From Brucella grignonensis (GTDB lineage: Bacteria > Pseudomonadota > Alphaproteobacteria > Rhizobiales > Rhizobiaceae): 64,000 bases of DNA. The notes beneath the pieces were generated by a model that was given only the letters and a program-made list of their open reading frames with translations, had not been told where the DNA came from and did not search any database. Positions 36,500 through 48,696 of the stretch are shown here, piece after piece. Both the position numbers and the translations under genes were made by a program. The DNA lies in the NCBI RefSeq assembly GCF_002252505.1, contig NZ_NNRL01000163.1:315981-379980 (forward strand), in the 5' to 3' direction. Each line of letters opens with the position of its first letter. Position 1 is the stretch's first letter.

Positions 36500-37567
36500 T
36501 CAGTTCTGCAACCAGCCGATAATATCGCGGACGTGGCGCATGTTTGCTTCTGCAATCACGCTGGCACGTTCGCCGCCATCTTTCAGAACACTGTCGATAT
36601 AGGCTGGATCGGCCACCAGACGACGCATCTCATGAGTGATAGGCGACAGCTTTGCCACAGCAAGATCAGCGAGCGCTGCTTTGAATTCAGAGAACTGACG
36701 GCCTCCGAATTCGCTCAGGATTTCTTCCTTCGACTTCGATGACATGGCCGCATAGATACCGACGAGGTTATCGGCTTCCGGGCGTCCGGTAAGGCCATCA
36801 ATTTCCGTTGGCAAACCGTCAGAATCGGTCTTGGCCTTGCGGATCTTCTTGTTGATGGTCTCTTCATCATCGATCAGATTGATGCGCGAAAGGTCCGAAG
36901 GGTCGGATTTCGACATCTTCTTGGTGCCGTCACGCAGCGACATGATGCGCATGGCTGGACCCGAAATCATCGGCTCGGTCAGCGGGAAGAAGCCCGAAAC
37001 CTGTTCGTCACCCACCTGCATGTCAACACCGATACCCAGCGAGGCAATGCGATCGGAATAGTCATTGTTGAACTTCTGGGCGATGTCGCGGGTCAGTTCG
37101 AGATGCTGCTTCTGATCTTCGCCGACTGGAACATGGGTTGCGCGATAAAGCAGAATGTCGGCAGCCATGAGGCTTGGATAGGCGAAGAGGCCGAGCGAGG
37201 CGTTCTCGCGGTCTTTGCCTGCCTTGTCCTTGAACTGCGTCATGCGGCTCATCCAGCCGATGCGCGCAACGCAGTTGAACACCCATGCAAGTTCCGCATG
37301 CTGCATGACGCGGCTCTGGTTGAAGACAATGCTCCGCTTGGGATCAATGCCTGCAGCCAGAAATGCGGCCGTGACTTCGCGGGTCGACTGAATGAGTTCA
37401 GCCGGATCAGGCGAAACGGTCAGCGCGTGCATATCAACGACACAGTAGATGCATTCCTGCGTCTCCTGAACCTCTACCCACCGCTTGATCGCACCCAGAT
37501 AATTGCCGAGGTGAAGATTTCCGGTCGGTTGGACGCCGGAGAAGACAAGCGGTTTAAACGTGCTCAT
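36500..37567 (-). CDS. trpS: Tryptophanyl-tRNA synthetase
   Basis: This 355-residue class I synthetase charges tRNA-Trp. The HIGH-type motif is [11 protein letters not shown] (about 17-27) and the KMSKS loop is complete ([10 protein letters not shown]). Both halves of the Rossmann fold are intact and length is normal. AGGA lies eight bases before the ATG. It lies 95 bases downstream of murJ on the same strand and may belong to the same long transcript glnD-murJ-trpS. Confidence 0.97.
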   Translation of the reverse strand: MSTFKPLVFSGVQPTGNLHLGNYLGAIKRWVEVQETQECIYCVVDMHALTVSPDPAELIQSTREVTAAFLAAGIDPKRSIVFNQSRVMQHAELAWVFNCVARIGWMSRMTQFKDKAGKDRENASLGLFAYPSLMAADILLYRATHVPVGEDQKQHLELTRDIAQKFNNDYSDRIASLGIGVDMQVGDEQVSGFFPLTEPMISGPAMRIMSLRDGTKKMSKSDPSDLSRINLIDDEETINKKIRKAKTDSDGLPTEIDGLTGRPEADNLVGIYAAMSSKSKEEILSEFGGRQFSEFKAALADLAVAKLSPITHEMRRLVADPAYIDSVLKDGGERASVIAEANMRHVRDIIGWLQN

Positions 37568-37662
37568 GACTTTATCCTGATGTTGGCCTCCGCCGGTGGA
37601 GAGCGAAGGGTACTAATTTGATGCGGTGTTTTCGCAGAGCTGTGGCAGCCTTTCAAGGGCAA

Positions 37663-39252
37663 TTATGTGTCTGCGCCGGGTTCCTTATTTACGCCTCCAC
37701 GTTTGATGCCACGGCGGATCATGGCGGTATTGGCACCGCCGAGACCAAAGGCCAGTGCAAAATAGACGACCATTGCTGCAACAACCATAGTCGTAACGGT
37801 GCCTGCTCTGACCGCGAACGAGGCAGCAGATGAGAGTTCATATGCGAAATGCCCGATGGCAAAATAGATACCTGTTGCCATCACGCCCGCTGCAATCAGC
37901 AGGCGGGGAATGCGGGTGAGCAACGGTATATCGCTCCCCCAATGGCCACGCTTGACGAGTGTTGCGAACAAGAGCGCTGCATTGACCCAACCGGCAGTAA
38001 TTTCGGCAATCGCTATGCCGCTTGGTCCCATGCGCTGAAATAGCGTAATGGCCAGCGAGACGTTTACGACCACTGAAATGGCAGCAAAGATCATTGGTGT
38101 GCGGGTATCTTCGCGCGCGAAGAAGCCCGGAATAAAGGCTTTGATCAGAACAAACGCTGGAAGACCCAAACCGTAAATCGCGAGAATATTGGAAACGACG
38201 ATTGTCGATTCAGCACTGAACTGACCGCGTTCAAACAGAAGCCGCACAATCGGCTCTGACATGACAAGCAATGCTGCGGCTGCGGGAAGTGTGAGAAACA
38301 ACGTGAACTCGACCGAGCGGTTCTGCAGGTTCGAGGCCTCTTTCATGTGTCCGCCACGCAATGCGCGGGAGAGCTCCGGCAAAAGCACAGTCGCAACCGC
38401 AATACCAACCACGCCGAGCGGCAACTGATAGATGCGATCAGCATAAACGAGCGAGGATACGGCTCCCTCCATGCCCGATGCGATATTGGTGTTGATCAGC
38501 AGATTGATCTGCGTGATACCGCCGGTAATCGCTGCAGGTAATGCCAGCACCAGCAAGCGTTTGACATTTTTAGTCAGGCGCGGACGACGGAAACCGATCT
38601 TGATGCCCGCATTGCGCACGGCAAGCCATACGATAGCGAGTTGCACCACACCGGCCGCCATCACACCCCATGAGAGCCCGTAGCCGACGGCAAGTGCGTC
38701 GTAGCCCTTCCACCAGGCAAAGGCCAGAACGCCAATCAGAATGATGTTGAGGAACACCGGCGCAATCGCGGCTGCAAAATAGCGATGCAGGGAGTTGAGC
38801 ATTCCGCCCATCATTGCCGAAAGCGACATGCAGGCGAGATAGGGGAACATGATGATCGCAAGCCGCACAGTATTGTCGAACTTTACCGGATCATCGGTAA
38901 AGCCCGGCGCAATGACCGTGCGCACGATAAACGGCATGGAGAGTTCCATGGCGATCGTAATGAAGAGCAGCACAGTGAACAGAACGCCGAACACTTCTTC
39001 GGAAAAGCGGCGTGCGCCCTCCATGCCGTTCTTTTCGATCTCCTTGGCAAACAGCGGCACGAAGGCCGCATTGAATGCACCTTCAGCAAACAATCTGCGG
39101 AACGTGTTCGGGAAGCGGAAGGCCGCATTGAATGCGTCCGCCACGGGGCCGGTGCCGAGCGCTGCTGCCATGAGCATTTCGCGCGTGAAGCCGAAAATGC
39201 GGCTCATCAGCGTGCCGGACGCAACCGTTGCGAACTTTTTGACCAAACTCAT
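37663..39252 (-). CDS. murJ: Lipid II flippase MurJ
   Basis: This 529-residue polytopic inner-membrane protein of the MOP superfamily moves lipid II across the membrane for peptidoglycan synthesis. About 14 hydrophobic spans are present; the N-terminal TLMSRIFGFTREMLMAAALG and RRLFAEGAFNAAFVPLF segments are the MurJ/MviN hallmark with conserved Arg residues. Start at 39252 (MSLVKKFATVASG) fits the family; upstream open sequence overlaps the glnD end. It follows glnD after 13 bases, a linkage common in rhizobia and Brucella. Confidence 0.95.
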   Translation of the reverse strand: MSLVKKFATVASGTLMSRIFGFTREMLMAAALGTGPVADAFNAAFRFPNTFRRLFAEGAFNAAFVPLFAKEIEKNGMEGARRFSEEVFGVLFTVLLFITIAMELSMPFIVRTVIAPGFTDDPVKFDNTVRLAIIMFPYLACMSLSAMMGGMLNSLHRYFAAAIAPVFLNIILIGVLAFAWWKGYDALAVGYGLSWGVMAAGVVQLAIVWLAVRNAGIKIGFRRPRLTKNVKRLLVLALPAAITGGITQINLLINTNIASGMEGAVSSLVYADRIYQLPLGVVGIAVATVLLPELSRALRGGHMKEASNLQNRSVEFTLFLTLPAAAALLVMSEPIVRLLFERGQFSAESTIVVSNILAIYGLGLPAFVLIKAFIPGFFAREDTRTPMIFAAISVVVNVSLAITLFQRMGPSGIAIAEITAGWVNAALLFATLVKRGHWGSDIPLLTRIPRLLIAAGVMATGIYFAIGHFAYELSSAASFAVRAGTVTTMVVAAMVVYFALAFGLGGANTAMIRRGIKRGGVNKEPGADT

Positions 39253-39265
39253 GTAATCTAAAAAC

Positions 39266-42061
39266 CTATGCTGCTGCGCGACCGTTGGTCTTCGTGCTAT
39301 TTTCCCCGCCAAGAACGGCAAGGAGCTTGCGCCTGATATTGCCCTGTCGGGTTGCGTTTGAAATCTTGTGCCCGACGAGATCGGTTACATAGAAACTGTC
39401 GATCACCTTTTCGCCGAAAGTGGTGATATGAGCCGAAGCAATATCCAGCGAAAGGTCAGAAATAAGACCGGTCAGTTCCGAAAGAAGACCTGGGCGATCC
39501 AGCCCTTCCACTTCGATGACGGTGAACTTATCCGAGAGCGTATTGTTGATCTCCACATGCGGCTCGACCTTGAAGGCTTTAGCGCCTTTCTTGGGCTTGG
39601 TGCGCTTGGCAAGAACATCCGGCAAGTGAGATTTGCCGGAAAGCACGTCTTCGATCACCTTGCCCACGCGCTCGGCGCGTCTGCGTTCATCTTCGTCCGT
39701 GTCGAATTCGCGACTGATCAGGATTGTATCAAGCGCACGACCGTCGCCTGTGGTGAAGATCTGCGCATCGACAATGTTGCCGCCAGCCGCCGCACAAGCG
39801 CCGGTAATAATCGAAAGCAGGCGCGGATGATCGGGGGCGAGCACAGTGATTTCCGTGACAGCCTCAAAGGTGTGTGGTTTGGCCATCGTGGCAAGCGCAC
39901 GACCGTTGCGATCCGTTTCCCGTATGAAATGGGCGTGGCGTACCTGATCGTCGAGACTGACGGTCAGGAAATAGTTAGTGTAGTGCAGGCTAAGATAAGC
40001 ATCGCGTTCTGCCGCTGGCCAGTCGGATAATTTGTCGGCCAATGCTGCGCGCGCCTGCCGGTCACGATCAGCGCGTGGCAATTCGGAGAAGCCGCCCGTC
40101 AGAACGAGTTCAGTTTCATAGAAAAGGGTACGCAGAAGCTGGCCTTTCCAACCATTCCAGACGCCGGGGCCAACGCCCTTGATGTCACAGACGGTCAGGA
40201 TCAGCAAAAGCTTCAGCCGTTCCATCGTCTGAACCGTATCGGCAAAGTCGACAATTGTTTTGCGATCATTGAGATCGCGAGACTGCGCAACCATGCTCAT
40301 GGTCAGATGCTCGCGCACCAACCATTCCACGGTTTCCGTGTCTGATGCAGACAGGCCGAAGCGTGGGCAGAGCCTGCGGGCAATGCGAGCACCGGCAATG
40401 GAATGATCCTCTGGTCGACCTTTGGCGATGTCATGCAGAAGAATGGCCACATAAAGCAGAACGCGGTCACGCTTCATGGTGGTGACGAGATGGTTGGCCA
40501 GGGGGTGCTCGTTTTCAAGCTCCCCGTGCTCGATTTCAGACATGACCTGAATGCAGCGCAGCAGATGTTCATCCACTGTATAGTGGTGGTACATGTTGAA
40601 CTGCATCATCGCGACGATCTTGCCAAAATCCGGGATGAACTTACCCAGCACGCCAGATTCATTCATGCGGCGCAGGATCAATTCCGGATTGCGCGGCGAT
40701 GTCAGCACTTCCAGAAAAAGGCGATTGGCTTCTGCGTTCTCGCGCAGTTCCCCGTTGATGAGCTTCAACGAACGGGTAAGCTGTTGCATTGCATCGGGAT
40801 GAAATTCCAGTCCATGCTTGTCAGCAAGATGGAAGATGCGGATGATATTGACGGGGTCACGCTTGAAGACGTCGGGATCGGCAATATTGATGCGGTGATT
40901 TTCGGAGACGAAATCTCCGCTTGCGGAAAGCTTGCGCTTGCGGCGTGAGAAGGTGAGGAAGATCCGGTTGAAGCCCGGCACATGCTTGGCCTGTTCTTCT
41001 TCGAGCGCCGCGCAGAGAATGCGGGTCAGATCGCCGACATCCTTGGCCACAAGGAAGTAATGCTTCATGAAGCGTTCGACATAGTTCTGGCCCGGATGCG
41101 CGGTGTAGCCAAGCCGCTGCGCAATTTCCGGCTGGATATCGAAGGAAAGGCGTTCTTCGGCTTTAAGCGTTGCAAAATGCATGTGGCAACGCACAGCCCA
41201 AAGGAAATCCTCGGCCTTGTTGAAAAGGCGCAATTCGGCTCGCGAAAGAACACCGAGCTTGACCAGCTCTTCCTTGCTTTTGACGCGATAGAAATATTTG
41301 GCGATCCAGAACAACGTGTGCAGATCGCGCTGGCCGCCTTTGCCTTCCTTGACATTGGGTTCAACCAGATAGCGCGTTTCGCCCGCTTTTTTGTGGCGAT
41401 TATCGCGCTCGGCAAGCTTGGCCTGAATGAATTCAGGTCCGGTATCTTTTACCACTTCCTCGTCAAAGCGGGTGACGAGTAAATTGAACAGGTCGCGATT
41501 GCCGATAATGAAACGTGCATCCAGAATGGCTGTGCGGATTGTCATGTCCTCGCGTGAAAGACGAATGCATTCGTCGATATTGCGCGTCGAATGGCCGACC
41601 TTCAGCCCCATGTCCCAAAGCATGTAGAGCATATATTCGGCGACCTGTTCGCCCCATGGGGTTTGCTTGTAGGGCAGCAGGAACAAAAGATCGATATCGG
41701 AACCGGGAGCAAGCCCGCCGCGCCCATAGCCACCAACAGCGACAACCGCCATGTTTTCAGCTTTGGACGGGTTCGTCATCGGGTAGGCTTTGGTGCTGGC
41801 AAATTCGAACAACGCGCTGATCAGCGTGTCCATGAGATAAGACAAGCGCCGCACACAAAGTGTACCGCCGCCATCTTTCATCAGCAGGCTTTCCGCATTG
41901 GCACGACCGCGTATCAGAGCATCTTTAAGCGCTTGCAACACGACTTTGCGCACGGACGGGCTTGTGTAGCTCTCATCTGTGGAATCAGCCAGTTCGTTCA
42001 GCTTGCGACGCAGTGTTTCTGGATTGACGATTTCTTCAAGCTTCAGGTCGTGTGCGCTCAT
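39266..42061 (-). CDS. glnD: PII uridylyltransferase/uridylyl-removing enzyme
   Basis: This 931-residue cytoplasmic nitrogen sensor uridylylates PII proteins when glutamine is low and removes UMP when it is high. The nucleotidyltransferase motif is [19 protein letters not shown] (109-127); the HD domain shows [14 protein letters not shown]; two ACT domains at the C-terminus ([14 protein letters not shown] and [19 protein letters not shown]) bind glutamine. I use ATG 42061 because [12 protein letters not shown] matches the family start; ATG 42103 or 42106 with a weak TAGGA is also possible. It leads the glnD-murJ unit. The region ahead carries a palindromic repeat and the maeB terminator. Confidence 0.95.
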   Translation of the reverse strand: MSAHDLKLEEIVNPETLRRKLNELADSTDESYTSPSVRKVVLQALKDALIRGRANAESLLMKDGGGTLCVRRLSYLMDTLISALFEFASTKAYPMTNPSKAENMAVVAVGGYGRGGLAPGSDIDLLFLLPYKQTPWGEQVAEYMLYMLWDMGLKVGHSTRNIDECIRLSREDMTIRTAILDARFIIGNRDLFNLLVTRFDEEVVKDTGPEFIQAKLAERDNRHKKAGETRYLVEPNVKEGKGGQRDLHTLFWIAKYFYRVKSKEELVKLGVLSRAELRLFNKAEDFLWAVRCHMHFATLKAEERLSFDIQPEIAQRLGYTAHPGQNYVERFMKHYFLVAKDVGDLTRILCAALEEEQAKHVPGFNRIFLTFSRRKRKLSASGDFVSENHRINIADPDVFKRDPVNIIRIFHLADKHGLEFHPDAMQQLTRSLKLINGELRENAEANRLFLEVLTSPRNPELILRRMNESGVLGKFIPDFGKIVAMMQFNMYHHYTVDEHLLRCIQVMSEIEHGELENEHPLANHLVTTMKRDRVLLYVAILLHDIAKGRPEDHSIAGARIARRLCPRFGLSASDTETVEWLVREHLTMSMVAQSRDLNDRKTIVDFADTVQTMERLKLLLILTVCDIKGVGPGVWNGWKGQLLRTLFYETELVLTGGFSELPRADRDRQARAALADKLSDWPAAERDAYLSLHYTNYFLTVSLDDQVRHAHFIRETDRNGRALATMAKPHTFEAVTEITVLAPDHPRLLSIITGACAAAGGNIVDAQIFTTGDGRALDTILISREFDTDEDERRRAERVGKVIEDVLSGKSHLPDVLAKRTKPKKGAKAFKVEPHVEINNTLSDKFTVIEVEGLDRPGLLSELTGLISDLSLDIASAHITTFGEKVIDSFYVTDLVGHKISNATRQGNIRRKLLAVLGGENSTKTNGRAAA

Positions 42062-42140
42062 GCGGCTTTGATGTCCGGCTTGTGGGGAAGGGCTTGCGGT
42101 CATCATCCTATAGCCGGTTTTAGATATGGTGAACATACTC

Positions 42141-42189
42141 TCGCTTGTCGCGGAAAAGTGGAAGCCGGTTTTCCGATAACGACAAGCGA
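42141..42189 (+). repeat. Palindromic repeat, arm type tcgcttgtcg
   Basis: TCGCTTGTCG (42141-42150) pairs with CGACAAGCGA (42180-42189) around the loop AAAAGTGGAAGCCGGTTTT. The loop matches the other copies but the arm sequence is different. It lies between the maeB terminator and glnD. Confidence 0.8.
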
Positions 42190-42231
42190 ATATAAGTTGT
42201 GTCGCGGAAACGTGTGTGGACGCTTCAAACG

Positions 42232-42258
42232 AAAAGGCCGGGCAATGCCCGGCCTTTT
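42232..42258 (-). terminator. Terminator after maeB
   Basis: AAAAGGCCGGGC (42232-42243) pairs with GCCCGGCCTTTT (42247-42258) around a 3-nt loop, 20 bases after the maeB stop on the minus strand. Confidence 0.9.
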
Positions 42259-42277
42259 CCATGTGTTGGTCGTCTGC

Positions 42278-44572
42278 TTAGCTGGTTGCGTTATAGGCCG
42301 CGATTGCTGCCATATTGACGATGTCGGTATCTTTTGCGCCGATATTGACAATCTGCGCTGGTTTATCGAGACCGACGAGCAGCGGGCCAATGATGGTAGC
42401 ACCTCCCAGCTCCTGCAGCATATTGGCAGCAATCGAAGCCGAATGATTGTCGGGCGTGACGATGACATTGGCCGGACCCGACAGGCGGATGAAAGGATAC
42501 CGGTCCATCAGCTTCGGGTTGAGAGCAACGTCTGCACTCATTTCACCGTCGAATTCAAAATCAACATGACGTGTGTTGAGAATACGAACTGCTTCCTGAA
42601 TACGTGCCGAGCTTTCGCCGACCATATGACCGAAGGTCGAGAACGCTGTCAGTGCCACGCGCGGCACATAGCCCATGCGGCGTGCCATGCCCGCCGCTTC
42701 AACGGCGATATCGGCAAGTTCTTCAGCTGTTGGCTTTTCATGGACTGCGGTATCGGCGATGAACACCGTGCGGCCACGGCAGAGCGCAATGGAAACACCA
42801 ACCAGACGATGGCCCGGCTTTGAATCAATCACGCGGCGCACATCTTCGAGGCCGGTCGCGTAGTTACGAGTGATCCCCGTTACCATGCCGTCGGCATCGC
42901 CCAGCGCCACCATGCAGGCTGCAAAATGATTGCGGTCATTGTTGATCAGGCGGTGACAGTCACGCGTCAGATAGCCCTTGCGCTGCAGCTTCTCATAGAG
43001 ATAATCGGCATAGACCGTATTGCGGCTCGAAAGACGCGCATTGATAATCTCGATGCCCGGACGATCAAGATCAAGACCGGCTGCTTTTGCGGTTTCTGCA
43101 ACGCGCTCCTCACGGCCAACAAGAATGGCCGTGCCAAGCCCCTGATTAACGTAGGAAACAGCGGCACGCATCACTTGCTCTTCTTCGCCTTCGGCAAAGA
43201 CGATGCGTTTTGGCTGGCGGCGCACGCGCTCATAAATGCCGCGCAATGTTGATGCAATCGGATCACGACGCGCCAGCAGTTCGCGCTTGTAGCCTTCAAG
43301 ATCGTCAATGGCGCGACCGGCAACACAGGTTTCCATTGCAGCCTTGGCGACAGCAGCCGAAACCGTCGCCAGCAGGCGCGGATCAAATGGTACCGGGATG
43401 ATATATTGCGGACCGAAGCGCGGACGGCTGCCCTGATAAGCGGCAACCACGTCGTCCGGCACGTCTTCGCGTGCGAGCTCCGCGATTGCATAGACAGCTG
43501 CAATCTTCATCTCGTCATTAATCGTGGTGGCACGAACATCGAGTGCGCCACGGAAAATATACGGGAAGCCCAGCACATTATTGACCTGGTTCGGATAGTC
43601 CGAACGGCCAGTAGCAACGATTGCGTCGTCACGCACTTCTGCCACGTCTTCCGGTGTTACTTCCGGGTCCGGATTGGCCATGGCAAAGATGATCGGGTTT
43701 GGTGCCATAGAACGCACCATTTCCTTGGTCAATGCGCCCTTTGCCGAAACGCCGAAGAAGATGTCGGCATCTTTCATCGCATCTTCGAGCGTGCGCTTGG
43801 AAGTCTTGATGGCATGGGCCGACTTCCACTGGTTCATGCCTTCTTCACGGCCCTGATAGACGACGCCCTTGGTGTCGCAGAGCGTGACATTTTCAGCCGG
43901 AAAACCGATGGCTTTGATGAGCTCAATACAAGCAATGCCAGCAGAACCTGCGCCATTACAGACGAGCTTGGTGTTCTTGATGTCGCGGCCCGTCAGATGC
44001 AGCGCATTGATCATGCCCGCTGCGGCAATGATTGCCGTACCATGCTGGTCATCGTGGAAAACCGGAATATCCATCAACTCACGCAAGCGGCTTTCAATAA
44101 TGAAGCAGTCTGGTGCCTTGATGTCTTCGAGATTGATACCGCCAAATGATGGTCCGAGATAACGCACTGCGTTGATGAAGGCGTCGATATCGGTCGTATC
44201 GATTTCAAGATCGATGGAATCGACATCGGCAAAGCGCTTGAAGAGGACAGCCTTGCCCTCCATGACGGGTTTGGATGCAAGCGCACCCAGATTACCGAGG
44301 CCGAGGATCGCCGTGCCGTTGGAGATGACCGCGACGAGGTTACCCTTGGCGGTATAGTCATAGGCGCGGGCAGGATCTTCCGCGATGGCCTTGACCGGCA
44401 CCGCGACGCCGGGTGAATAGGCAAGCGACAGGTCGCGTTGCGTTGTCATGGGCTTGGTGGGGTTGATCTCCAGCTTGCCCGGGCGGCCCTGAGCGTGAAA
44501 GTCGAGCGCTTCCTTCTCACTGGCTGTGGGTGTGCGTTCTGGCGTGTTGCCCTTCGGCGTCGAGGCTGGCAT
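42278..44572 (-). CDS. maeB: NADP-type malic enzyme with phosphotransacetylase-like domain
   Basis: This 764-residue enzyme decarboxylates malate to pyruvate with NAD(P)+ and connects the citric-acid cycle to gluconeogenesis, important during growth on C4 acids. The N-terminal half has the malic-enzyme motifs [26 protein letters not shown] and the dinucleotide site [11 protein letters not shown]; the C-terminal ~320 residues are a phosphate-acetyltransferase-like domain ([16 protein letters not shown]), thought to be regulatory and inactive in this family. Whether it prefers NAD (dme) or NADP (tme) cannot be told. ATG 44572 follows GGAGGGAA closely and fixes the start; upstream open sequence is not coding. 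It is divergent from mutS. Confidence 0.95.
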   Translation of the reverse strand: MPASTPKGNTPERTPTASEKEALDFHAQGRPGKLEINPTKPMTTQRDLSLAYSPGVAVPVKAIAEDPARAYDYTAKGNLVAVISNGTAILGLGNLGALASKPVMEGKAVLFKRFADVDSIDLEIDTTDIDAFINAVRYLGPSFGGINLEDIKAPDCFIIESRLRELMDIPVFHDDQHGTAIIAAAGMINALHLTGRDIKNTKLVCNGAGSAGIACIELIKAIGFPAENVTLCDTKGVVYQGREEGMNQWKSAHAIKTSKRTLEDAMKDADIFFGVSAKGALTKEMVRSMAPNPIIFAMANPDPEVTPEDVAEVRDDAIVATGRSDYPNQVNNVLGFPYIFRGALDVRATTINDEMKIAAVYAIAELAREDVPDDVVAAYQGSRPRFGPQYIIPVPFDPRLLATVSAAVAKAAMETCVAGRAIDDLEGYKRELLARRDPIASTLRGIYERVRRQPKRIVFAEGEEEQVMRAAVSYVNQGLGTAILVGREERVAETAKAAGLDLDRPGIEIINARLSSRNTVYADYLYEKLQRKGYLTRDCHRLINNDRNHFAACMVALGDADGMVTGITRNYATGLEDVRRVIDSKPGHRLVGVSIALCRGRTVFIADTAVHEKPTAEELADIAVEAAGMARRMGYVPRVALTAFSTFGHMVGESSARIQEAVRILNTRHVDFEFDGEMSADVALNPKLMDRYPFIRLSGPANVIVTPDNHSASIAANMLQELGGATIIGPLLVGLDKPAQIVNIGAKDTDIVNMAAIAAYNATS

Positions 44573-44728
44573 GTTCCCTCCGGATTCATCTGCGGGACAA
44601 ATTCGATAGCGCCAGTGATGCACGGTGTAAACAGTGCATATTGGAACAGATGTTGATCCCAAAAGTGATGAGTCGTGAAACTTTATGACTTTAAACGATT
44701 TAAATGCGCAATAAACGAAGGCTTCACT

Positions 44729-47461
44729 ATGGAATCGAAAGCTGGCGACAATAATCCTCAGACGGTTGAAAGCTCTGTGCAGGAAACCGCTGTTCGCCTC
44801 ACGCCCATGATGGAGCAATATATCGAGATCAAAGCCGCGAATGTTGATTCGCTGCTCTTCTATCGCATGGGCGATTTCTACGAACTGTTCTTCGATGATG
44901 CCGTGGAAGCATCCCGCGCGCTCGGCATCACGCTCACCAAACGCGGTAAGCACCTGGGCGAAGACATTCCAATGTGCGGTGTGCCGGTTCATGCCTCTGA
45001 TGATTATCTCCAGCGACTGATTGCCAAAGGCTATCGTGTAGCGGTCTGCGAACAGATCGAAGACCCGGCGGAAGCCAAAAAGCGCGGCTCAAAATCGGTG
45101 GTCCGCCGTGATGTGACCCGGCTGGTAACGCCCGGCACGATCACTGAAGAAAAACTGCTTGATCCGTCTGAGGCAAACTTCCTGATGACGCTTGGCCGCA
45201 CCAAGGGTGACGGCGCGCTGGCACTCGCCTGGATCGACATTTCAACCGGCACGTTCCGGGTCGCGGAAACAACCGAAGACCGGCTTTTTGCCGATGTTGC
45301 CCGCGTCGATCCGCGCGAATTGGTCGTCGCTGATACGGCCTTTCACGATGCTGATCTGCGCCCGACCTTTGATCTGATTGGCAAATCAGTTGTGCCACAG
45401 CCTGCAACGCTGTTTGACAGTGGTGCAGCGGAGACACGCATCCAGCGCTATTTCAATGTCGCAACCCTTGACGGTTTCGGGCAGTTCAGCCGCTCCGAGC
45501 TTTCCGCCATTTCCGGTGCGATTGCCTATATAGAAAAGACGCAGATTTCAGAGCGTCCGCCTCTGATGCGGCCTGAACGCGAGCAGGAAGGCGGCACGAT
45601 TTTCATCGATCCTGCCACCCGTGCCAGTCTTGAACTGGCACGCACTATGTCGGGCAATCGTGAGGGCAGTCTGCTCAAGGCCATCGACCGCACGGTAACG
45701 GGCGGTGGTGCGCGCCTTCTGGCTGAACGTTTGACTGCACCTTTGACCGATCCAAAGGCAATTGCGCTACGTCTTGATGCCGTTTCATGGTTTCTAAATG
45801 AACCATCGCTTTGCGAAGGGTTTCGACTGGAGCTGAAAGGCGTGCCGGATATGCCACGCGCCTTGTCGCGTCTGGCGGTCGGTCGCGGTGGTCCGCGCGA
45901 TTTGGGCGCTTTGCAGCGTGGCTTTGAAGCCGCCAACGGCATTGGCTCGCTTCTCGAAGGCGCACTTCTGCCCGATGAGCTGGCTCAGGCACGCGAAGCG
46001 ATTGAGACATTGCCTGTCAGCTTTGCTGCCCATATCGACCGCGCGCTTGCCGAGGAAATGCCGCTTTTGAAGCGTGACGGTGGCTTCGTGCGTCAGGGCT
46101 ATAATACCGAGCTTGATGAAATGCGCGCGCTGCGTGATCAGTCGCGCCGTGTTATTGCCGGGCTTCAGGCAGATTACATCGAGGAAACCGGCATTAAGAC
46201 GCTGAAAATCAAGCATAACAATGTGCTTGGCTATTTCATCGAAGTGACCGCTAATAATTCCGGTGCCATGACCGATACGGTTGAAGCCAAGGGCCGCTTC
46301 ATCCATCGCCAGACCATGGCCAATGCCATGCGCTTCACCACCACGGAACTGGCTGAGCTTGAAAGCAAGATTGCCAATGCTGCCGACCGTGCGCTTTCCA
46401 TTGAGCTGGCGATTTTCGAGGAGTTGACTGCGGAAGCGGTCAGCCATGCGGATAGCATCCGTGCCGCCGCTGCAGCACTTTCCGTTTTCGATGTTTCCGC
46501 TTCTCTTGCCGTTCTTGCCGAAGAGCAGGGCTATTGCCGTCCGCTGGTCGATGACAGCCTGTCTTTCAACATCATCGCCGGTCGTCATCCGGTGGTGGAG
46601 CAGGCATTGCGTCGACAGGCGGCCAATCCTTTTGTGGCCAATGATTGCGATCTTTCTCCACAATCAGACGGGGGGAATGGTGCGATCTGGTTGCTGACTG
46701 GCCCGAATATGGGCGGTAAATCGACATTCCTGCGCCAGAATGCATTGATTGCGATTCTCGCGCAGATGGGATCGTTTGTGCCAGCGGGCTCCGCACAAAT
46801 CGGTGTTGTGGACAGGCTTTTCAGCCGTGTTGGCGCGTCGGATGATCTGGCGCGGGGCCGTTCGACCTTCATGGTGGAAATGGTTGAAACTGCCGCCATT
46901 CTCAATCAGGCAGGCGAACGTTCACTGGTCATTCTCGATGAAATTGGTCGAGGCACGGCAACCTTTGACGGGCTGTCGATTGCCTGGGCGGCAGTGGAAT
47001 ATCTGCATGAAAAAAACCGCTGCCGCGCACTTTTTGCCACGCATTTCCACGAAATGACGGCACTTTCTGAAAAGCTGGACCGGCTGTTCAACGTCACCAT
47101 GCGGGTCAAGGAATGGGACAATGATGTCGTCTTCCTGCATGAAGTGGCGAAGGGTGCGGCTGACCGCTCATATGGCGTGCAGGTTGCGCGCCTTGCTGGT
47201 CTTCCGGAAGCTGTCGTCAATCGTGCACGCGATGTTCTGCATCAGTTGGAAGCGGGTGAAACATCGGGCAAGGCTGACAAATTGATCGATGATCTGCCGC
47301 TGTTTTCCGTTGTGTTGCAACAGGAAAAGCCCAAGCCGCAGACTGCCGCAAAGGACAGCGAATTGTCCAAAGCCGTGGCCGCGATCAGCCCGGATGAGTT
47401 GACGCCGCGCGAAGCGCTTGAGCTGATTTATAAGCTGAAAGAGCTGGCGGGCAGGGCGTGA
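44729..47461 (+). CDS. mutS: DNA mismatch repair protein MutS
   Basis: This 910-residue mismatch-recognition ATPase has the mismatch-inserting Phe-x-Glu in [11 protein letters not shown] (Phe50, Glu52), Walker [10 protein letters not shown] with Lys664, and the Walker B/signature segment [13 protein letters not shown] near 740. The C-terminal helix-turn-helix and tetramer tail end [15 protein letters not shown]. The ATG at 44729 matches the family N-terminus; an ATG at 44675 is in frame but adds an unrelated leader. Divergent from maeB, with a terminator directly behind. The mutS-olsB and glnD linkages recur in Sinorhizobium as I recall them. Confidence 0.97.
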   Translation: MESKAGDNNPQTVESSVQETAVRLTPMMEQYIEIKAANVDSLLFYRMGDFYELFFDDAVEASRALGITLTKRGKHLGEDIPMCGVPVHASDDYLQRLIAKGYRVAVCEQIEDPAEAKKRGSKSVVRRDVTRLVTPGTITEEKLLDPSEANFLMTLGRTKGDGALALAWIDISTGTFRVAETTEDRLFADVARVDPRELVVADTAFHDADLRPTFDLIGKSVVPQPATLFDSGAAETRIQRYFNVATLDGFGQFSRSELSAISGAIAYIEKTQISERPPLMRPEREQEGGTIFIDPATRASLELARTMSGNREGSLLKAIDRTVTGGGARLLAERLTAPLTDPKAIALRLDAVSWFLNEPSLCEGFRLELKGVPDMPRALSRLAVGRGGPRDLGALQRGFEAANGIGSLLEGALLPDELAQAREAIETLPVSFAAHIDRALAEEMPLLKRDGGFVRQGYNTELDEMRALRDQSRRVIAGLQADYIEETGIKTLKIKHNNVLGYFIEVTANNSGAMTDTVEAKGRFIHRQTMANAMRFTTTELAELESKIANAADRALSIELAIFEELTAEAVSHADSIRAAAAALSVFDVSASLAVLAEEQGYCRPLVDDSLSFNIIAGRHPVVEQALRRQAANPFVANDCDLSPQSDGGNGAIWLLTGPNMGGKSTFLRQNALIAILAQMGSFVPAGSAQIGVVDRLFSRVGASDDLARGRSTFMVEMVETAAILNQAGERSLVILDEIGRGTATFDGLSIAWAAVEYLHEKNRCRALFATHFHEMTALSEKLDRLFNVTMRVKEWDNDVVFLHEVAKGAADRSYGVQVARLAGLPEAVVNRARDVLHQLEAGETSGKADKLIDDLPLFSVVLQQEKPKPQTAAKDSELSKAVAAISPDELTPREALELIYKLKELAGRA

Positions 47462-47466
47462 AGTTA

Positions 47467-47497
47467 GAAAGGCGAAGCTGGTGCTTCGCCTTTTGTT
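47467..47497. terminator. Terminator between mutS and olsB
   Basis: GAAAGGCGAAGC (47467-47478) pairs with GCTTCGCCTTTT (47483-47494) around TGGT, then GTTTTA, six bases after the mutS stop. The A-rich other side may help end olsB transcription too. Confidence 0.88.
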
Positions 47498-48391
47498 TTA
47501 TACGAACCTATTCGCGTCAGCGCCGTAATACGTAATGTAACGGCTGGAAATGCGCTCGATTGGCAGGATGATGAACACATCGGTCGTGCCGAAAGCTTCA
47601 TCGATGACAGCGCCGTCGCCAATCATTGCACCAAGGCGCAGGTAGCCTTTCACCAGTGGCGGCATCGAGAACAGTGCAACCTTGGTGTTGATTGCTTCTT
47701 TTGGCATCAGATCCATCGGCTGATAGCGATGCGGCAGCGCACGTACATCCCAATCGGGCGTTGCACGGCAGTTCTGATGCAGGAAGGATAGACCCAGCGC
47801 ATGCGCTGCAGGCACGGCACCGTGGAACGACGCACAGCCAAACATCACGTCAATCGAATGACGGCGGCAATAGGCCCATGCACCCTGCCACAAAAGCTCG
47901 ACCGTGCGCTTTGAGCGGTATTCCGCCTTAACGCAGGAGCGGCCAAGTTCTAAAAGCCTGAGATTCGGCCGCGAAAGCGCCAGGCGCTGAACGTCATATT
48001 CTTCGGCCGAGTAGAAACCGAGCGCTTTTTCGGCCTGATCACTTCGCATCAGACGATAGGTGCCAACGATCTGCTGATGTTCAGGAACCGGCAACGAGGT
48101 ATCATAAACCAGAAGATGATCGCAGATGGCGTCGAAACGGTCGGCATCTCTAAGCTCAACTTCTTCGATGGTTTCCTTGCGTGCGCCCATTTCTTCGAAA
48201 AAGACGCGGAACCGCAGTTCTTGCGCGGCATCAATCGCATCGCGAGAATTTGCAAGTCGTACTTCCAGTGACCCGATACGCCCCAGAACAATGGGATCGC
48301 TTGCGGATGTGAAGAGCGTTGGTTGTGCTTCTATGCCCGACATGACCGTATCATCAATGATTTGCTGGCCCATTCCAAGCAGTACTGACAT
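47498..48391 (-). CDS. olsB: L-ornithine N-alpha-acyltransferase OlsB
   Basis: This 297-residue GNAT-fold (hemolysin-like, acyl-homoserine-lactone-synthase-like) enzyme has the segments AAQELRFRVFFEEMGA, VGTYRLMR, LLELGRSCVKAEYR and FGCASFHG typical of OlsB. It transfers a 3-hydroxyacyl group from acyl carrier protein to ornithine, giving lyso-ornithine lipid, the first step of ornithine-lipid synthesis; OlsA, which is not in this window, completes it. Start ATG 48391 follows AGGAGCG by about nine bases. Position beside mutS supports the assignment. Acyl-chain specificity is unknown. Confidence 0.88.
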   Translation of the reverse strand: MSVLLGMGQQIIDDTVMSGIEAQPTLFTSASDPIVLGRIGSLEVRLANSRDAIDAAQELRFRVFFEEMGARKETIEEVELRDADRFDAICDHLLVYDTSLPVPEHQQIVGTYRLMRSDQAEKALGFYSAEEYDVQRLALSRPNLRLLELGRSCVKAEYRSKRTVELLWQGAWAYCRRHSIDVMFGCASFHGAVPAAHALGLSFLHQNCRATPDWDVRALPHRYQPMDLMPKEAINTKVALFSMPPLVKGYLRLGAMIGDGAVIDEAFGTTDVFIILPIERISSRYITYYGADANRFV

Positions 48392-48696
48392 GATGATTCG
48401 CTCCTGATCTTGTTGTTCTCGCATTCCTGAATGGTTTTCCTACTGATATTTCAGCAAGAGCTAACCAATTCCGATTTTCTTACGGTCTGGTTGCGAGGAC
48501 ATGACGTCCAATCTGACCGCAGCAATACAGATTCAGTGCTACGCGAGGATGACAAAAGCGTGTCACCAATGTGTCATTTGGGGTGGGTGAAGCTTATCCC
48601 CTTCAAAAATCAGTTAAATTTCACAGTCAAAATAGGGGAAAGCTTGAGCCGGATCAAGCGTTTCGGATTGGGGGCAAAAAAGAGTCTGTAAACCGG

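Noticed and set aside
41591-42823. 410-codon open frame on the plus strand opposite glnD and maeB
   Set aside because: It spans the ends of two well-supported genes, a terminator and a repeat, and its translation is low in hydrophobic order and without motifs.
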